NCBI RefSeq assembly: GCF_019312585.1
Contig: NZ_JAHWDP010000001.1
Location: forward strand, 682,001-746,000
Source: Halomarinibacterium sedimenti
Lineage (GTDB): Bacteria; Bacteroidota; Bacteroidia; Flavobacteriales; Flavobacteriaceae
Direction of reading: 5' to 3'
DNA: 64,000 nucleotides
A model generated the notes under the pieces. The model was not told where the DNA came from, did no database searches, and worked only from the letters and a program-made list of their open reading frames with translations. Shown here in pieces: positions 33,250-42,712 of the stretch. Position 1 is the stretch's first letter; each line of letters begins with the position of its first letter. The translations under genes and the position numbers were made by a program.

Positions 33250-33492
33250 ATGACAAAAGAAGACATATTTAACATTTATGTTGAAAATATTAAAGAGGTA
33301 TTACCAGAATTTGAGACCCACGAGTTTGCCCTAACAGATAGCCTTAAAGATTTAGGAGCCAACTCTATAGATAGGGCAGAAATTCTCATGATGACTTTAG
33401 AATCCTTAGATGATTTTAATGCCCCCATGGTAGAATTTGCAGAAGCCCAAACTATAGGTGACTTGGTAAATAAACTGTACACCAAAGTATAG
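33250..33492 (+). CDS. Orphan acyl carrier protein (AcpK-like)
   Basis: An 80-residue acyl carrier protein. The phosphopantetheine-attachment serine is Ser39 in KDLGANSIDRAEI. Its sequence, MTKEDIFNIYVENIKEVLPE and TDSLKDLGANSIDRAEILMM, is closer to the standalone AcpK carriers of polyketide beta-branching cassettes than to the housekeeping fatty-acid ACP (which has GADSLD). No ketosynthase, HMG-CoA synthase-like or hydratase gene of such a cassette remains beside it; only a short possible remnant follows. The next gene is an amidohydrolase. The partner enzyme is therefore unknown. Confidence 0.85.
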   Translation: MTKEDIFNIYVENIKEVLPEFETHEFALTDSLKDLGANSIDRAEILMMTLESLDDFNAPMVEFAEAQTIGDLVNKLYTKV

Positions 33493-33515
33493 ATTTGTGT
33501 GTATTATTTTTTTAA

Positions 33516-33611
33516 ATTACCAATGTATTAACTCAAAAAGCGAGATATCTTGATAAATGGGTGGATGAGTTGGCAAAAGGCAAAAAAATGGATAAAATGT
33601 TACATTCCTAA
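33516..33611 (+). pseudogene. Possible C-terminal remnant of a lost gene
   Basis: A frame open after a stop at 33513-33515 encodes 31 residues (including LTQKARYLDKWVDELAKGKK, then MDKMLHS) and ends in TAA 9 bp before the amidohydrolase ATG. The composition looks like a real amphipathic C-terminal helix, but no suitable start exists. It may be the tail of a gene deleted between the carrier protein and the amidohydrolase. Identity not recognised. Confidence 0.3.
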
Positions 33612-33620
33612 AAAACCACA

Positions 33621-34430
33621 ATGATCATAGACGTACACACCCACATTAATAACTACCACGAAGACCGTGTAGTATCACTCAAAGACAGTCTTGACCTCCT
33701 TACCACCACAATGCAGGAAAACAAGGTAAATTATGCTTTGGTGCTTTCGTCTTATAAAGTGAATGAACACCGCCCCAGTACGCGGCAGGTAGTTGAAGCG
33801 ATTAAAGGGCGAGATAACTTAGGGGTGGTTTCTGGTATAAGTTATTTGCATTACAACCATAGAGATCTTCGGGAAATTAGTGAATACCTTGAAGCTGGAC
33901 TTATAAAAGGACTCAAATTTTATCCTGGCTACGAACCTTTTTATCCCAATAACGAACGGCTTAAAGTCATGTACGAAATGGCTATTGAGTATGATGTTCC
34001 TGTGATGTTCCATAGTGGGGATACCTATGCGCCAACGGGAAAAGTTAAGTATTCGCACCCATTACAAATAGACGATTTGGCTGTAGACTACCCCGATTTA
34101 AAAATAGTGATTTGCCATGTGGGGAATCCTTGGATTAAAGATTGTATGGAGGTGGTGTATAAAAACAAAAATGTCTATGCAGATATTTCGGGGTTGGTTT
34201 TGGGAGATTTTTCAGAAAAGTTTGAGCGCTATATGAAAAAAGAAATCGAAGAAATGATAACCTACGCTGGCGACCCCAAGTATTTATTATACGGCACCGA
34301 TTGGCCCATATCAAATATGAAATCCTACCTCAAATTTATGGACCAATTAGAACTCGCCGATGATAAAAAGGAACGCATCCTTTGGCAAAATGCCGCCGAG
34401 CTCTTTAAAATAGATGTGTCTAAGTTGTAA
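33621..34430 (+). CDS. Amidohydrolase (Amidohydro_2 / TatD-like TIM barrel)
   Basis: A 269-residue cytoplasmic metal-dependent hydrolase. The first metal motif is at the N-terminus (MIIDVHTHINNY, HxH). Further ligands fit VPVMFHSGDTY (His), LKIVICHVGNPW (His) and the catalytic Asp in LLYGTDWPISNMK. The pattern is that of the ACMSD/Amidohydro_2 decarboxylase-hydrolase branch. It lies 128 bp after the AcpK-like carrier protein gene. A functional link is possible but not shown. Confidence 0.85.
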   Translation: MIIDVHTHINNYHEDRVVSLKDSLDLLTTTMQENKVNYALVLSSYKVNEHRPSTRQVVEAIKGRDNLGVVSGISYLHYNHRDLREISEYLEAGLIKGLKFYPGYEPFYPNNERLKVMYEMAIEYDVPVMFHSGDTYAPTGKVKYSHPLQIDDLAVDYPDLKIVICHVGNPWIKDCMEVVYKNKNVYADISGLVLGDFSEKFERYMKKEIEEMITYAGDPKYLLYGTDWPISNMKSYLKFMDQLELADDKKERILWQNAAELFKIDVSKL

Positions 34431-34550
34431 GAACATATATTTATCTTAGGAGATACTTTTTAAGCAGTATTAGAGTTTTACCTACACACTCAATTCACTT
34501 CATCAATTATAGAGATGAATAGTTTATCTTTATCGCCAAAATAATTCCTG

Positions 34551-35471
34551 TTGAAACAGATTCTTTGTTGCTTATTATTGGTTTCCTTTTTTGGACAAGC
34601 TCAAAATTATGTAGACCTCGCAAAATTTAGTTATGGACATACCTTCGATAACCGTTTTGAGGGCACCGAATTTAGCACCAATGTACTCATTCTCGAAGCA
34701 GATCTTACGGTACCTATCCCCATAAACGATAAGTATGTATTTGTAAGTGGAGTCTCTTTCACTAAAAATAGATTGCAATTGTTGCCAGATGCCCCGTATA
34801 ATAATTTGTACGGAACTACCTTAAAAATAGGAATGTTAACGCAGTACAATGATAAATGGAGTTCAACTTTAGTGCTGCTTCCAAAGGTATCTTCAGATTA
34901 TGAGCAAATCTCTACTAAGGATTTTTATCTAGGAGGTTTTGCCTTATTCAAATATCAAAAAAACGAACATCTCACCTATCGTTTTGGAGCTTATGGTTCG
35001 CGAGAAGCCTTCGGATTTTTTACCACACCCATATTTGGTTTTTATTATATCAGCCCAAATACAAAGTTTGAGATGGATATATCGATGCCCATTTCGGCAG
35101 ATATCAATTACGATTTTAAAGCCTTAACGCTTGGGGTAGATTATTATGGTATTGGTAGAAGTTTTAATATTACTGAAGAATTGGCCCCAAAGGTATATGT
35201 CGATTTAGGTTCGTTAGAATTTTCTGGGTATGTTCAATTTAATACGTTTGAAAAAAATGTGTTGTTACGTTTAAAAGCGGGATATTCTAGTAATAATTTT
35301 GAAGTATACAGGCAAGGAGATAATATTGATTTAGGCCTTTCGGCTTTTACCTTTGGGGACGATAGGAAGCAATTAAATCCGCAAATTAACGACGGAATGT
35401 TTTTGCGTTTTGAAGCCATTTACCGTTTTCGATTAGAAAAAGTGGAAGAAAAAATTGAAATTATTGATTAA
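34551..35471 (+). CDS. DUF6268 family outer-membrane beta-barrel protein
   Basis: A 306-residue exported protein with signal peptide MKQILCCLLLVSFFGQAQ. The rest is alternating beta strands (TEFSTNVLILEADLTVPIPI, WSSTLVLLPKVSS, LTYRFGAYGSREAFGFFTTP) ending in a basic, charged tail (FRLEKVEEKIEIID). This matches the DUF6268 group of predicted outer-membrane barrels. The start is TTG at 34551, where the signal peptide begins; no ATG is in range. It lies 9 bp before the zinc-ribbon gene, so the two may be co-transcribed, although they seem unrelated. Confidence 0.8.
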   Translation: MKQILCCLLLVSFFGQAQNYVDLAKFSYGHTFDNRFEGTEFSTNVLILEADLTVPIPINDKYVFVSGVSFTKNRLQLLPDAPYNNLYGTTLKIGMLTQYNDKWSSTLVLLPKVSSDYEQISTKDFYLGGFALFKYQKNEHLTYRFGAYGSREAFGFFTTPIFGFYYISPNTKFEMDISMPISADINYDFKALTLGVDYYGIGRSFNITEELAPKVYVDLGSLEFSGYVQFNTFEKNVLLRLKAGYSSNNFEVYRQGDNIDLGLSAFTFGDDRKQLNPQINDGMFLRFEAIYRFRLEKVEEKIEIID

Positions 35472-35480
35472 CTTTAGGAT

Positions 35481-35834
35481 ATGAATCCTACCTGTCCAGA
35501 ATGTGGCGAAAAAATTATTGGGCGCTCCGATAAGAAATTTTGTAGCGACGCTTGTCGTAATGCACACAACAATGCCCTAAACAGAGACACTAAAAATATT
35601 ATTAGAACGGTTAACAATCGCCTCAGGAAGAATCATCGAATTTTAGAAGCATTAAATACACAAGACAAAACCAAAGTCACCAAAAATACCCTTTTAAAAC
35701 ACGGATTTATATTCGATTATTTTACGGGAACTTACACCACAAAATCTGGAAGCACTTATTACTATGTGTATGACCAAGGATATTTACCGCTAGACAACGA
35801 TTTCTATTTGTTGGTGAAAAATGAAATTAGTTAG
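35481..35834 (+). CDS. Small zinc-ribbon protein (DUF2116-like)
   Basis: A 117-residue cytoplasmic protein with an N-terminal treble-clef/zinc-ribbon: Cys5 and Cys8 (CPECG), Cys21 and Cys25 (FCSDACRNAHNN). The middle is helical (RLRKNHRILEALNTQDK, KNTLLKHGFIFDYFTG) and the end is beta-rich (SGSTYYYVYDQGYLPL). Such small Bacteroidota proteins have no tested function; DNA or RNA binding is plausible. It converges on the CBS gene, whose stop is 5 bp away. Confidence 0.8.
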   Translation: MNPTCPECGEKIIGRSDKKFCSDACRNAHNNALNRDTKNIIRTVNNRLRKNHRILEALNTQDKTKVTKNTLLKHGFIFDYFTGTYTTKSGSTYYYVYDQGYLPLDNDFYLLVKNEIS

Positions 35835-35838
35835 CACA

Positions 35839-36303
35839 CTATTTCCAGCTATGCCCTTTTAAAGTAATCGCCGCTTTTAATACATCTTTTTGGCTTATTA
35901 AACCTACCAACTTACCTTCTTTTACAATAGGGAAACGTCTTCTTTTAGAACTTAAAAATTTATCGGCAGCATCAAATACATTCATTTCGCCATCTATGGT
36001 TTCAACATCGGTAACCATATGATCGCCCACTTTTATATCTTCCATAGGATGATTATAATAGCGGCTATGGCTAATTTGTTTCATACAATCCCCTTCAGAA
36101 ATAATTCCAATTAATTCATTTTTTTCATTCACTACAGGACCCCCAGAAATTTTCTTTTTAATAAGGGTATTCATCACCTCCATAACCGACTGGTCTGGTT
36201 TAAACGTAGTAAGGTTGGTACTCATATAATCGGAAACCCTAATATTTTCCGAAGACCCTTTTTTGGGCTTTACCCGACGCCCTATATAACTTTTAATACT
36301 CAT
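35839..36303 (-). CDS. CBS domain-containing protein
   Basis: A 154-residue cytoplasmic protein made of two CBS motifs in tandem (a Bateman module). The first is VSDYMSTNLTTFKPDQSVMEVMNTLI to LIGIISEGDCM (split here for length, residues about 23-80). The second is VGDHMVTDVETI to LVGLISQKDVLKA (about 92-148). CBS pairs bind adenine nucleotides such as AMP or ATP and act as energy sensors; no effector domain is attached. It is a monocistronic unit divergent from the M28 peptidase gene. Confidence 0.9.
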   Translation of the reverse strand: MSIKSYIGRRVKPKKGSSENIRVSDYMSTNLTTFKPDQSVMEVMNTLIKKKISGGPVVNEKNELIGIISEGDCMKQISHSRYYNHPMEDIKVGDHMVTDVETIDGEMNVFDAADKFLSSKRRRFPIVKEGKLVGLISQKDVLKAAITLKGHSWK

Positions 36304-36422
36304 AATTTCAGTTTTTTAGCCTTTTAAATATAGCCAATTTAACTGAAAAACCATTTCCTTTGTTTATAATAAATTCTCTTTTCACTAATAAATTGTACTT
36401 TTAATATTCAAACCTCTCATAA

Positions 36423-38777
36423 ATGAAACGTTCACAAGCTTCGCTATCCCTATTGTTGCTCATTGGTCTTATATACTACAGTTTCTATAGTCTAATGCCT
36501 CGAGAAGGCACCCCAGCAACACTCCCTGAAACCGAATTTTCCACAGAAAGAGCCCTAATTCCTTTAAAAGAAATTGCCAAAGCACCTCATTATATTGGAA
36601 CTGAAGAAAACATTAGGGTACGAGAATATTTAATTGAACAATTAAAAGTCTTAGGCCTCCAACCCGAAACACAGGAAGGGTATATTCTCAATGAAAAATG
36701 GGGAGGCATGGACAAACCCGTGAACATTCTCGCAAAAATTGAAGGAATCGAAAAAGGAAAAGCATTACTCATTTTTTCACACTACGACAGCGCTTTAGTG
36801 CCTTCCCCAGGAGCGAGTGATGCAGGAAGTGGTGTTGTAACCATACTTGAAACTATAAGGGCTTTCAATGCCTCAGGCAAGCAACCCAAAAATGATATTA
36901 TTATCCTTTTTACCGATGGCGAAGAAGTTGGCTTGGACGGTGCAAAACTTTTTGTAAGAGAACACCCTTGGGCAAAAAATGTGGGCTTGGCACTAAATTT
37001 TGAAGCTCGTGGTAGCGGAGGCCCTAGTAATATGATTGTGGAAACCAATCAAGGAAACAAAAATCTTATTCAAGGATTTATAGAAGCTAATCCAGAATAC
37101 CCGGTGGCTTCTTCGTTAATGTATAGCATTTACAAAATGCTCCCAAATGATACTGACTCAACGGTGTTAAGAGAAGAAGGAGATATTGACGGGTTGTTTT
37201 TTGCCTTTATCGATGATCATTTCGATTATCACACCGCTAATGATAATTACGAGCGACTAGACCGTAAAACGCTTCAGCATCAAGGAAGTTATTTGTTGCC
37301 CTTGATGCATTATTTTTCCAATGCCGATTTATCTCAAATTAAAAGTGAAGAAGACTATGTCTATGTAAATATACCCTTTGTGAAAATGATAAGCTACCCC
37401 TTTTCGTGGGTACTACCTATGGCAATTGGAGCGTTCGTTATCTTCATTATCCTCATTTTCTACGGATTAAAAAACGGAAGGCTTTCTGGACAGTACATTA
37501 CAAAAGGATTTGTCCCCTTTCTTTTATCGCTTGTAATTTCTGGATTGGCAGGCTATTTTGGTTGGGAGCTTATCCTAAAATTATATCCTCGCTATGAAGA
37601 AATTCAGCATGGATTTACATATAACGGTCATACCTATATTGCCTTTTTTGTGGTCGTAACATTAGCCATTACGTTTGGTTTTTATACTAAGTTTTCCAAA
37701 AGAATCCACCCTTCAAATTTACTTATTGCACCCCTGTTTTTCTGGCTTTTAATAAATATTGGGGTGGCTATTTATTTAAAAGGAGCCGCTTTTTTTGTAA
37801 TCCCTGTATTTTTCGCTTTGTTATCCCTTTGGATTCTAATTAGACAAGAGTTCCCAAACCTACTTTTAATGCTACTCCTAGCTGTTCCTGCAGTATTTAT
37901 TTTTTCACCGCTTATTCAGTTTTTCCCAGTAGGTTTAGGGCTGGAAATGCTTTTAATTAGTTGTGTTTTTACGGTGTTGCTCTTCGGATTACTTTTAACA
38001 GTTATAGGATTTTACAAGTATAAAAAATTGTTTTCTGCCTTATTTATCATATTGGCGATTGGATTTTTTATCAGTGCTCATTTTAACAGCCAATGGACCG
38101 AAACCACACAAAAACCTAATAGCTTAATCTATTACCAAGACACCGATGCTCAAAAAGCCTACTGGGTTACCTACGATAACATTCTTGACGATTGGACTCG
38201 TGGTTATTTAGGCGACAACCCTAAAGAAGCTTCCAACTATGTCGAAAGCGCTGCGGGTAGTAAATATAATACAGGCTATACCTTTGCTTCAGAAGCACCT
38301 TTTAAAGACATCCCTAAGTTTGATGCCTTTGTAAATACAGACACTATTTTGGGTGAGGAAAGAAGTGTTTCATTCACCATTTATCCTAAAAGAGAGGTAG
38401 ATGTGATACGGTTATATGCCGATAAAAGTATTGTTTTCAATTCACTATCCTACAACGGAAAAAGCGTGGCAAAAGATAGCACTGGGAAAGTTTATAGTAA
38501 CAGAGTAAACAACGGACTAATAAGCTATTATGTCTCTCCCAATGATACATTACAGGTAAATTACTCCGTTCCAAAAGATGTTGAAGTCACTTTTAATGTA
38601 TTGGAATACTCTTTCGATTTAATGAAAAACCCGCAATTCACTATGGCCGAAAGACCTAAAAATACCATGACAAAGCCCTTTGTGTTTACAGATGCCATCG
38701 TGATGAAACGACTCATTGATAGACAAACACTTCAAAAACGAGTTGTCGATACTTTAAAAACCGTTGCGGATGAGTAA
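36423..38777 (+). CDS. M28 family zinc aminopeptidase with membrane domain (ERMP1/Fxna-like)
   Basis: A 784-residue membrane peptidase. One N-terminal helix (LSLLLLIGLIYYSFYSLMP) precedes an M28 catalytic domain (about residues 45-300) with the di-zinc ligands in FSHYDSA (His), GASDAGSG (bridging Asp), FTDGEEVGLDGA (catalytic and ligand Glu), LNFEARGSGG and DDHFDYHTANDNY (His). Eight or nine transmembrane helices (about 325-560) and a C-terminal soluble beta domain (about 570-784) follow. The arrangement matches the ER metallopeptidase 1-like group of Bacteroidota. Its stop lies 8 bp inside the next gene. Confidence 0.9.
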   Translation: MKRSQASLSLLLLIGLIYYSFYSLMPREGTPATLPETEFSTERALIPLKEIAKAPHYIGTEENIRVREYLIEQLKVLGLQPETQEGYILNEKWGGMDKPVNILAKIEGIEKGKALLIFSHYDSALVPSPGASDAGSGVVTILETIRAFNASGKQPKNDIIILFTDGEEVGLDGAKLFVREHPWAKNVGLALNFEARGSGGPSNMIVETNQGNKNLIQGFIEANPEYPVASSLMYSIYKMLPNDTDSTVLREEGDIDGLFFAFIDDHFDYHTANDNYERLDRKTLQHQGSYLLPLMHYFSNADLSQIKSEEDYVYVNIPFVKMISYPFSWVLPMAIGAFVIFIILIFYGLKNGRLSGQYITKGFVPFLLSLVISGLAGYFGWELILKLYPRYEEIQHGFTYNGHTYIAFFVVVTLAITFGFYTKFSKRIHPSNLLIAPLFFWLLINIGVAIYLKGAAFFVIPVFFALLSLWILIRQEFPNLLLMLLLAVPAVFIFSPLIQFFPVGLGLEMLLISCVFTVLLFGLLLTVIGFYKYKKLFSALFIILAIGFFISAHFNSQWTETTQKPNSLIYYQDTDAQKAYWVTYDNILDDWTRGYLGDNPKEASNYVESAAGSKYNTGYTFASEAPFKDIPKFDAFVNTDTILGEERSVSFTIYPKREVDVIRLYADKSIVFNSLSYNGKSVAKDSTGKVYSNRVNNGLISYYVSPNDTLQVNYSVPKDVEVTFNVLEYSFDLMKNPQFTMAERPKNTMTKPFVFTDAIVMKRLIDRQTLQKRVVDTLKTVADE

Positions 38778-39570
38778 AACTATTGGCATTGCAGGTTTAG
38801 GATGGCTTGGATTACCTCTGGCGCAACGTCTTCAAAATTTAGGTTTTCGAGTAAAAGGAAGTGTTACTCAGCTTGAAAAAGCAGCAAAACTACAAGCCAA
38901 GGGATTCGATGCGTATGCTGTTACCATTTCTGAAAAAGGAGTGGAAGGTAGTGTGCAATCTTTTCTGAAAGACATTGATATTTTAATAGTCATGATTCCC
39001 CCTGGTTTGCGAAGAAATACAGGCTCAGACTATGTTTTAAAAATGACTCATTTCTTGAAAGAAATTGAAACAGCCAACATCGAAAAATGTATTTATATAA
39101 GTAGTACTTCGGTCTATTCAGACGAACAAGGCCATGTTACCGAAGCCAATACTCCAAAACCCGATAGTGAAGCTGGTAGACAACTTTTGCAAGTAGAACA
39201 GCTTTTTTTCAATTCAAATTTTAAATGCAGTATTGTAAGGTTTGGCGGACTTATAGGCGGAAGCAGACAACCCGTGCGCTATTTGGCAGGAAGAGAACAT
39301 TTAAGTGGCGGGAACGCTTCGGTAAATCTCATTCATCGAGAGGATTGTATTGGAGTACTTTTAAAAATCATTCAAAATGATGCTTTTGGACATATTTTTA
39401 ATGCTGTAAGTCCGCAACATCCTATGAAAAAGAAATACTATGTTCAAAAAGCAGTAGAACTTGACTTGGATGCTCCCTCTTTTTCCGAAGATATTTCAGA
39501 AATCTATAAAAAAGTAGATTCCCTTACCATTCCTAATTTGTTAGAATACACCTTTCAAATGGACATTTAA
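38770..39570 (+). CDS. NAD(P)-binding SDR/epimerase-like protein
   Basis: A 266-residue Rossmann-fold protein. The start is the ATG at 38770 (MSKTIGIAGLGWLGLPLAQR); a TTG two codons earlier is unnecessary. The GxGxxG loop is GLGWLG. YISSTSVYSDEQGHVTEA fits the epimerase SS(T/S)xVYG-like strand. The usual YxxxK is replaced by a glutamate/glutamine-rich segment (EAGRQLLQVEQLF), as in YeeZ-like SDR proteins, so catalytic activity is uncertain. It overlaps the M28 stop by 8 bp, indicating translational coupling. Confidence 0.82.
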   Translation: MSKTIGIAGLGWLGLPLAQRLQNLGFRVKGSVTQLEKAAKLQAKGFDAYAVTISEKGVEGSVQSFLKDIDILIVMIPPGLRRNTGSDYVLKMTHFLKEIETANIEKCIYISSTSVYSDEQGHVTEANTPKPDSEAGRQLLQVEQLFFNSNFKCSIVRFGGLIGGSRQPVRYLAGREHLSGGNASVNLIHREDCIGVLLKIIQNDAFGHIFNAVSPQHPMKKKYYVQKAVELDLDAPSFSEDISEIYKKVDSLTIPNLLEYTFQMDI

Positions 39571-39605
39571 ATTTCCGTATATTTAAAGTTCCTAAACTAT
39601 TTGCG

Positions 39606-42600
39606 ATGAATCGATTTTACTCTCTCTTTTTTGGGACGTTATTTGTCTCCCTTTCCATATTTGTTTCAGAAACTATTACTGCGCAAACCTATAGCGAAAA
39701 TTTATACAGTGCCTTAGAATATAGACTTATTGGCCCTTTTCGAGGGGGTAGAAGTGCTGCTGTTACTGGGGTTCCTAATAAACCCAACCTCTTTTATTTT
39801 GGTGCCACAGGAGGCGGTGTTTGGCGCACCAAAAATGGAGGAAGAACTTGGGAAAATATAAGCGATGGTTTTTTTGGAGGCTCTATTGGTGCTATTGAAG
39901 TTGCCGTGGATGACCCCAATGTGATTTATGTGGGAGGTGGCGAAAAAACGGTTCGCGGGAATGTATCTTCAGGCTACGGTATGTGGAAAACCGAAGATGC
40001 TGGAAAAACTTGGAAGCAAGTTGGATTGGAGAAAGGGCGTCATATTCCTAGAATTGCAACCCACCCCAAAAACCATCAAATAGTCTATGCGGCCGTATTG
40101 GGAGATATTTACAAGCCTACACAAGAACGTGGTGTGTATAAAAGTACCGATGGCGGTAAAACATGGAATCGAAAACTTTTTGCCAATGAAAATGCCGGGG
40201 CGGTAGACCTTATTTTAGATCCAAATAACCCTCGAATTCTGTATGCCTCCACTTGGAATGTTCGTCGTACCCCTTATAGCTTAAGCAGTGGTGGGGAGGG
40301 TTCTGCCCTTTGGAAAAGTACCGACAGTGGTGAAACCTGGAAAGAAATTTCGAAAAATAGTGGGTTTCCATCCGATACTCTAGGGATTATTGGTGTGACC
40401 GTTTCTCCTTTAAATAGCGAACGCGTTTGGGCGATTGTTGAAAACAAAGAAAAGGGCGGACTCTACCGAAGCGATGACGGTGGTGACACATGGGAATACG
40501 TAAATAGTGACCGGGATTTGCGCCAACGAGCTTGGTACTACACCCGAATTTACGCCGACACCGAAGACGAAAACACGGTGTATGTACTTAATGTTCGTTA
40601 CCATAAAAGCACCGATGGCGGAAAAATTTTCGATACCTATAATGCCCCACACGGGGATCATCACGACCTTTGGATTGCGCCAGAAGACCCCAACCGAATG
40701 ATTATTGGCGATGACGGTGGTGCACAAGTTACATACGATGGTGGTGAAACGTGGAGTACCTATTACAATCAGCCAACGTCACAGTTTTATCGTGTTACTA
40801 CGGATAACTCTTTCCCTTACCGAATTTATGTCGCACAACAAGATAATTCAACGTTAAGAATTCCGCACAGAACCGAAAGCTGGAATATTGATGAAGACGT
40901 TTGGGAATCAACAGCAGGTGGAGAGAGTGCTCATATTGCTATTGACCCACTAAACAATGACATTGTATATGGCGGAAGCTATGACGGATTTCTTACGCGT
41001 TATAATCATAAAACGGGAACTGTTCGTAGTGTGAGTGTATGGCCCGATAATCCCATGGGGCATGGTGCCGAAGCGATGAAATATCGCTTCCAGTGGAACT
41101 TCCCTATTTTCTTTTCAAAACACAACCCAAAGGTATTATATACTGCCTCTAACCATTTACATAAAACCACCAATGAAGGAGAAAGTTGGGAATTAATAAG
41201 CCCCGATTTAACCCGAAATGATCCTTCAAAATTAGGTTCTTCGGGTGGACCTATCACACAAGATAATACCTCCGTAGAATATTATTGTACCATTTTTGCA
41301 GCAGCAGAATCTCCCATTACCGAGGGTCTTTTATGGACAGGAAGTGACGATGGGTTGGTTCATATTACAAGAAATGGCGGTAAAACTTGGGAAAATGTGA
41401 CCCCAAAAGGAATGCCCGAATGGATGATGATAAATAGCATTGAGCCTTCTCGATTTGATGCGGGAACGTGTTACATTGCTGGCACCAAATACAAAACGGG
41501 TGATTTTGCACCGTATTTGTACAAAACAACCGACTACGGAAAAACCTGGAAGAAAATCACCAACGGTATTCCAGCCGAACACTTCACAAGAGTGCTTCGT
41601 GAAGATGAAACCCAAAAAGGAGTGCTCTATGCCGGGACGGAAGCAGGAATGTACATTTCTTTTAACGATGGAGAATCTTGGCAAGCCTTTCAACTGAATT
41701 TGCCGATTGTACCTATTACAGATTTAGCCTTAAAAGACAATAACCTTATTGTTGCCACCCAAGGAAGAAGTCTTTGGATGATTGATGATTTAACAGTATT
41801 ACATCAACTTGCCGTAGCAAAATCAAAAACTAACTTTCTATTTAAGCCTAAGGATAGTTACAGAATGGATGGGCGTTCCAGAAAAGGTTCGCTTACCACG
41901 GGAACCAATCACCCAAATGGTGTAATGGTGTATTTTAATTTGGAAGACCCTTCCGAAAAGGAAGTCACATTGAGTTTTTTAAAGATGAATAACGACATCA
42001 TAAAAACCTTTAGTAGCAAAGGAAAAAAGGACAAACTTTCTGTAAAAAAAGGAGGCAATATGTTTGTTTGGGATACCGAAGGCGACGGAGCAGAACGACT
42101 GGATGGAATGATTCTATGGTGGGCAAGTACCGATGCCCCAAAAGCAGTTCCAGGCACTTATAAAGTAGTTTTAAAAGTAGGAGAAGAAACGCTAACGCAA
42201 AACTTTGCTATTCTTCCAGACAAAAATGCGGAAACCGATATCGCAGGGATGCAGCGGCAATTCGATTTTATTACAGACATTAATAAAACGGTGGATAAAG
42301 CGCATAAAAGCATCAAAAAAATTAGAAAGATTAATGCCCAATTAGAAGATTTTCAGAAGCAATACAAAGACAATGACAATGTGAAAGATTTGGTGGAAAA
42401 GGCAAAGACATTAAGTGAAGATTTTTCTGAAATTGAAAAAGCGTTGTACCAAACTAAAAACCGAAGCGGTCAAGATCCCTTAAACTTCCCCATAAAGCTC
42501 ACTAATAAATTGGCGCATTTAAATAGCTTGGTAAGTATGGATGACTTCCCACCTACCCAACAAGATATTTTGGTAAAAAATGAATTAACCGATAAAATAA

Positions 42601-42710
42601 ATGAAGAATTAATGCACTTTGAAATTTTGGTTTCTAGCGAAATAAAGGCATTTAACGAGCAGTTTAATGCCTTGAAATTGAATTATTTATTTATTGAAGA
42701 AGAAAAATAA
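39606..42710 (+). CDS. Sortilin/VPS10-like secreted beta-propeller protein
   Basis: A 1034-residue exported protein with signal peptide MNRFYSLFFGTLFVSLSIFV...TITAQ. It contains many BNR/Asp-box-like repeats (NGGRTWENIS, DAGKTWKQVG, DGGKTWNRKL, DSGETWKEIS, DGGDTWEYVN, DYGKTWKKIT), giving the large sortilin N-terminal/glycosyl-hydrolase-like propeller of residues about 30-720. A C-terminal beta sandwich (TYKVVLKVGEETLTQNF) and a helical coiled tail follow. It resembles the VPS10-domain family that is abundant in Bacteroidota; no glycosidase catalytic residues are recognisable. The hemJ gene starts 2 bp after its stop. Confidence 0.85.
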   Translation: MNRFYSLFFGTLFVSLSIFVSETITAQTYSENLYSALEYRLIGPFRGGRSAAVTGVPNKPNLFYFGATGGGVWRTKNGGRTWENISDGFFGGSIGAIEVAVDDPNVIYVGGGEKTVRGNVSSGYGMWKTEDAGKTWKQVGLEKGRHIPRIATHPKNHQIVYAAVLGDIYKPTQERGVYKSTDGGKTWNRKLFANENAGAVDLILDPNNPRILYASTWNVRRTPYSLSSGGEGSALWKSTDSGETWKEISKNSGFPSDTLGIIGVTVSPLNSERVWAIVENKEKGGLYRSDDGGDTWEYVNSDRDLRQRAWYYTRIYADTEDENTVYVLNVRYHKSTDGGKIFDTYNAPHGDHHDLWIAPEDPNRMIIGDDGGAQVTYDGGETWSTYYNQPTSQFYRVTTDNSFPYRIYVAQQDNSTLRIPHRTESWNIDEDVWESTAGGESAHIAIDPLNNDIVYGGSYDGFLTRYNHKTGTVRSVSVWPDNPMGHGAEAMKYRFQWNFPIFFSKHNPKVLYTASNHLHKTTNEGESWELISPDLTRNDPSKLGSSGGPITQDNTSVEYYCTIFAAAESPITEGLLWTGSDDGLVHITRNGGKTWENVTPKGMPEWMMINSIEPSRFDAGTCYIAGTKYKTGDFAPYLYKTTDYGKTWKKITNGIPAEHFTRVLREDETQKGVLYAGTEAGMYISFNDGESWQAFQLNLPIVPITDLALKDNNLIVATQGRSLWMIDDLTVLHQLAVAKSKTNFLFKPKDSYRMDGRSRKGSLTTGTNHPNGVMVYFNLEDPSEKEVTLSFLKMNNDIIKTFSSKGKKDKLSVKKGGNMFVWDTEGDGAERLDGMILWWASTDAPKAVPGTYKVVLKVGEETLTQNFAILPDKNAETDIAGMQRQFDFITDINKTVDKAHKSIKKIRKINAQLEDFQKQYKDNDNVKDLVEKAKTLSEDFSEIEKALYQTKNRSGQDPLNFPIKLTNKLAHLNSLVSMDDFPPTQQDILVKNELTDKINEELMHFEILVSSEIKAFNEQFNALKLNYLFIEEEK

Positions 42711-42712
42711 TA

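Noticed and set aside
29008-33620. Insertion sequence or transposon
   Set aside because: No transposase, no terminal inverted repeats with target duplication; the repeats separate single genes instead of flanking one element.
40410-40727. 105-codon minus-strand frame inside the sortilin-like gene
   Set aside because: Shadow frame produced by the repeated Asp-box codons of the real gene; the same applies to the 120-codon frame at 41331-41693.
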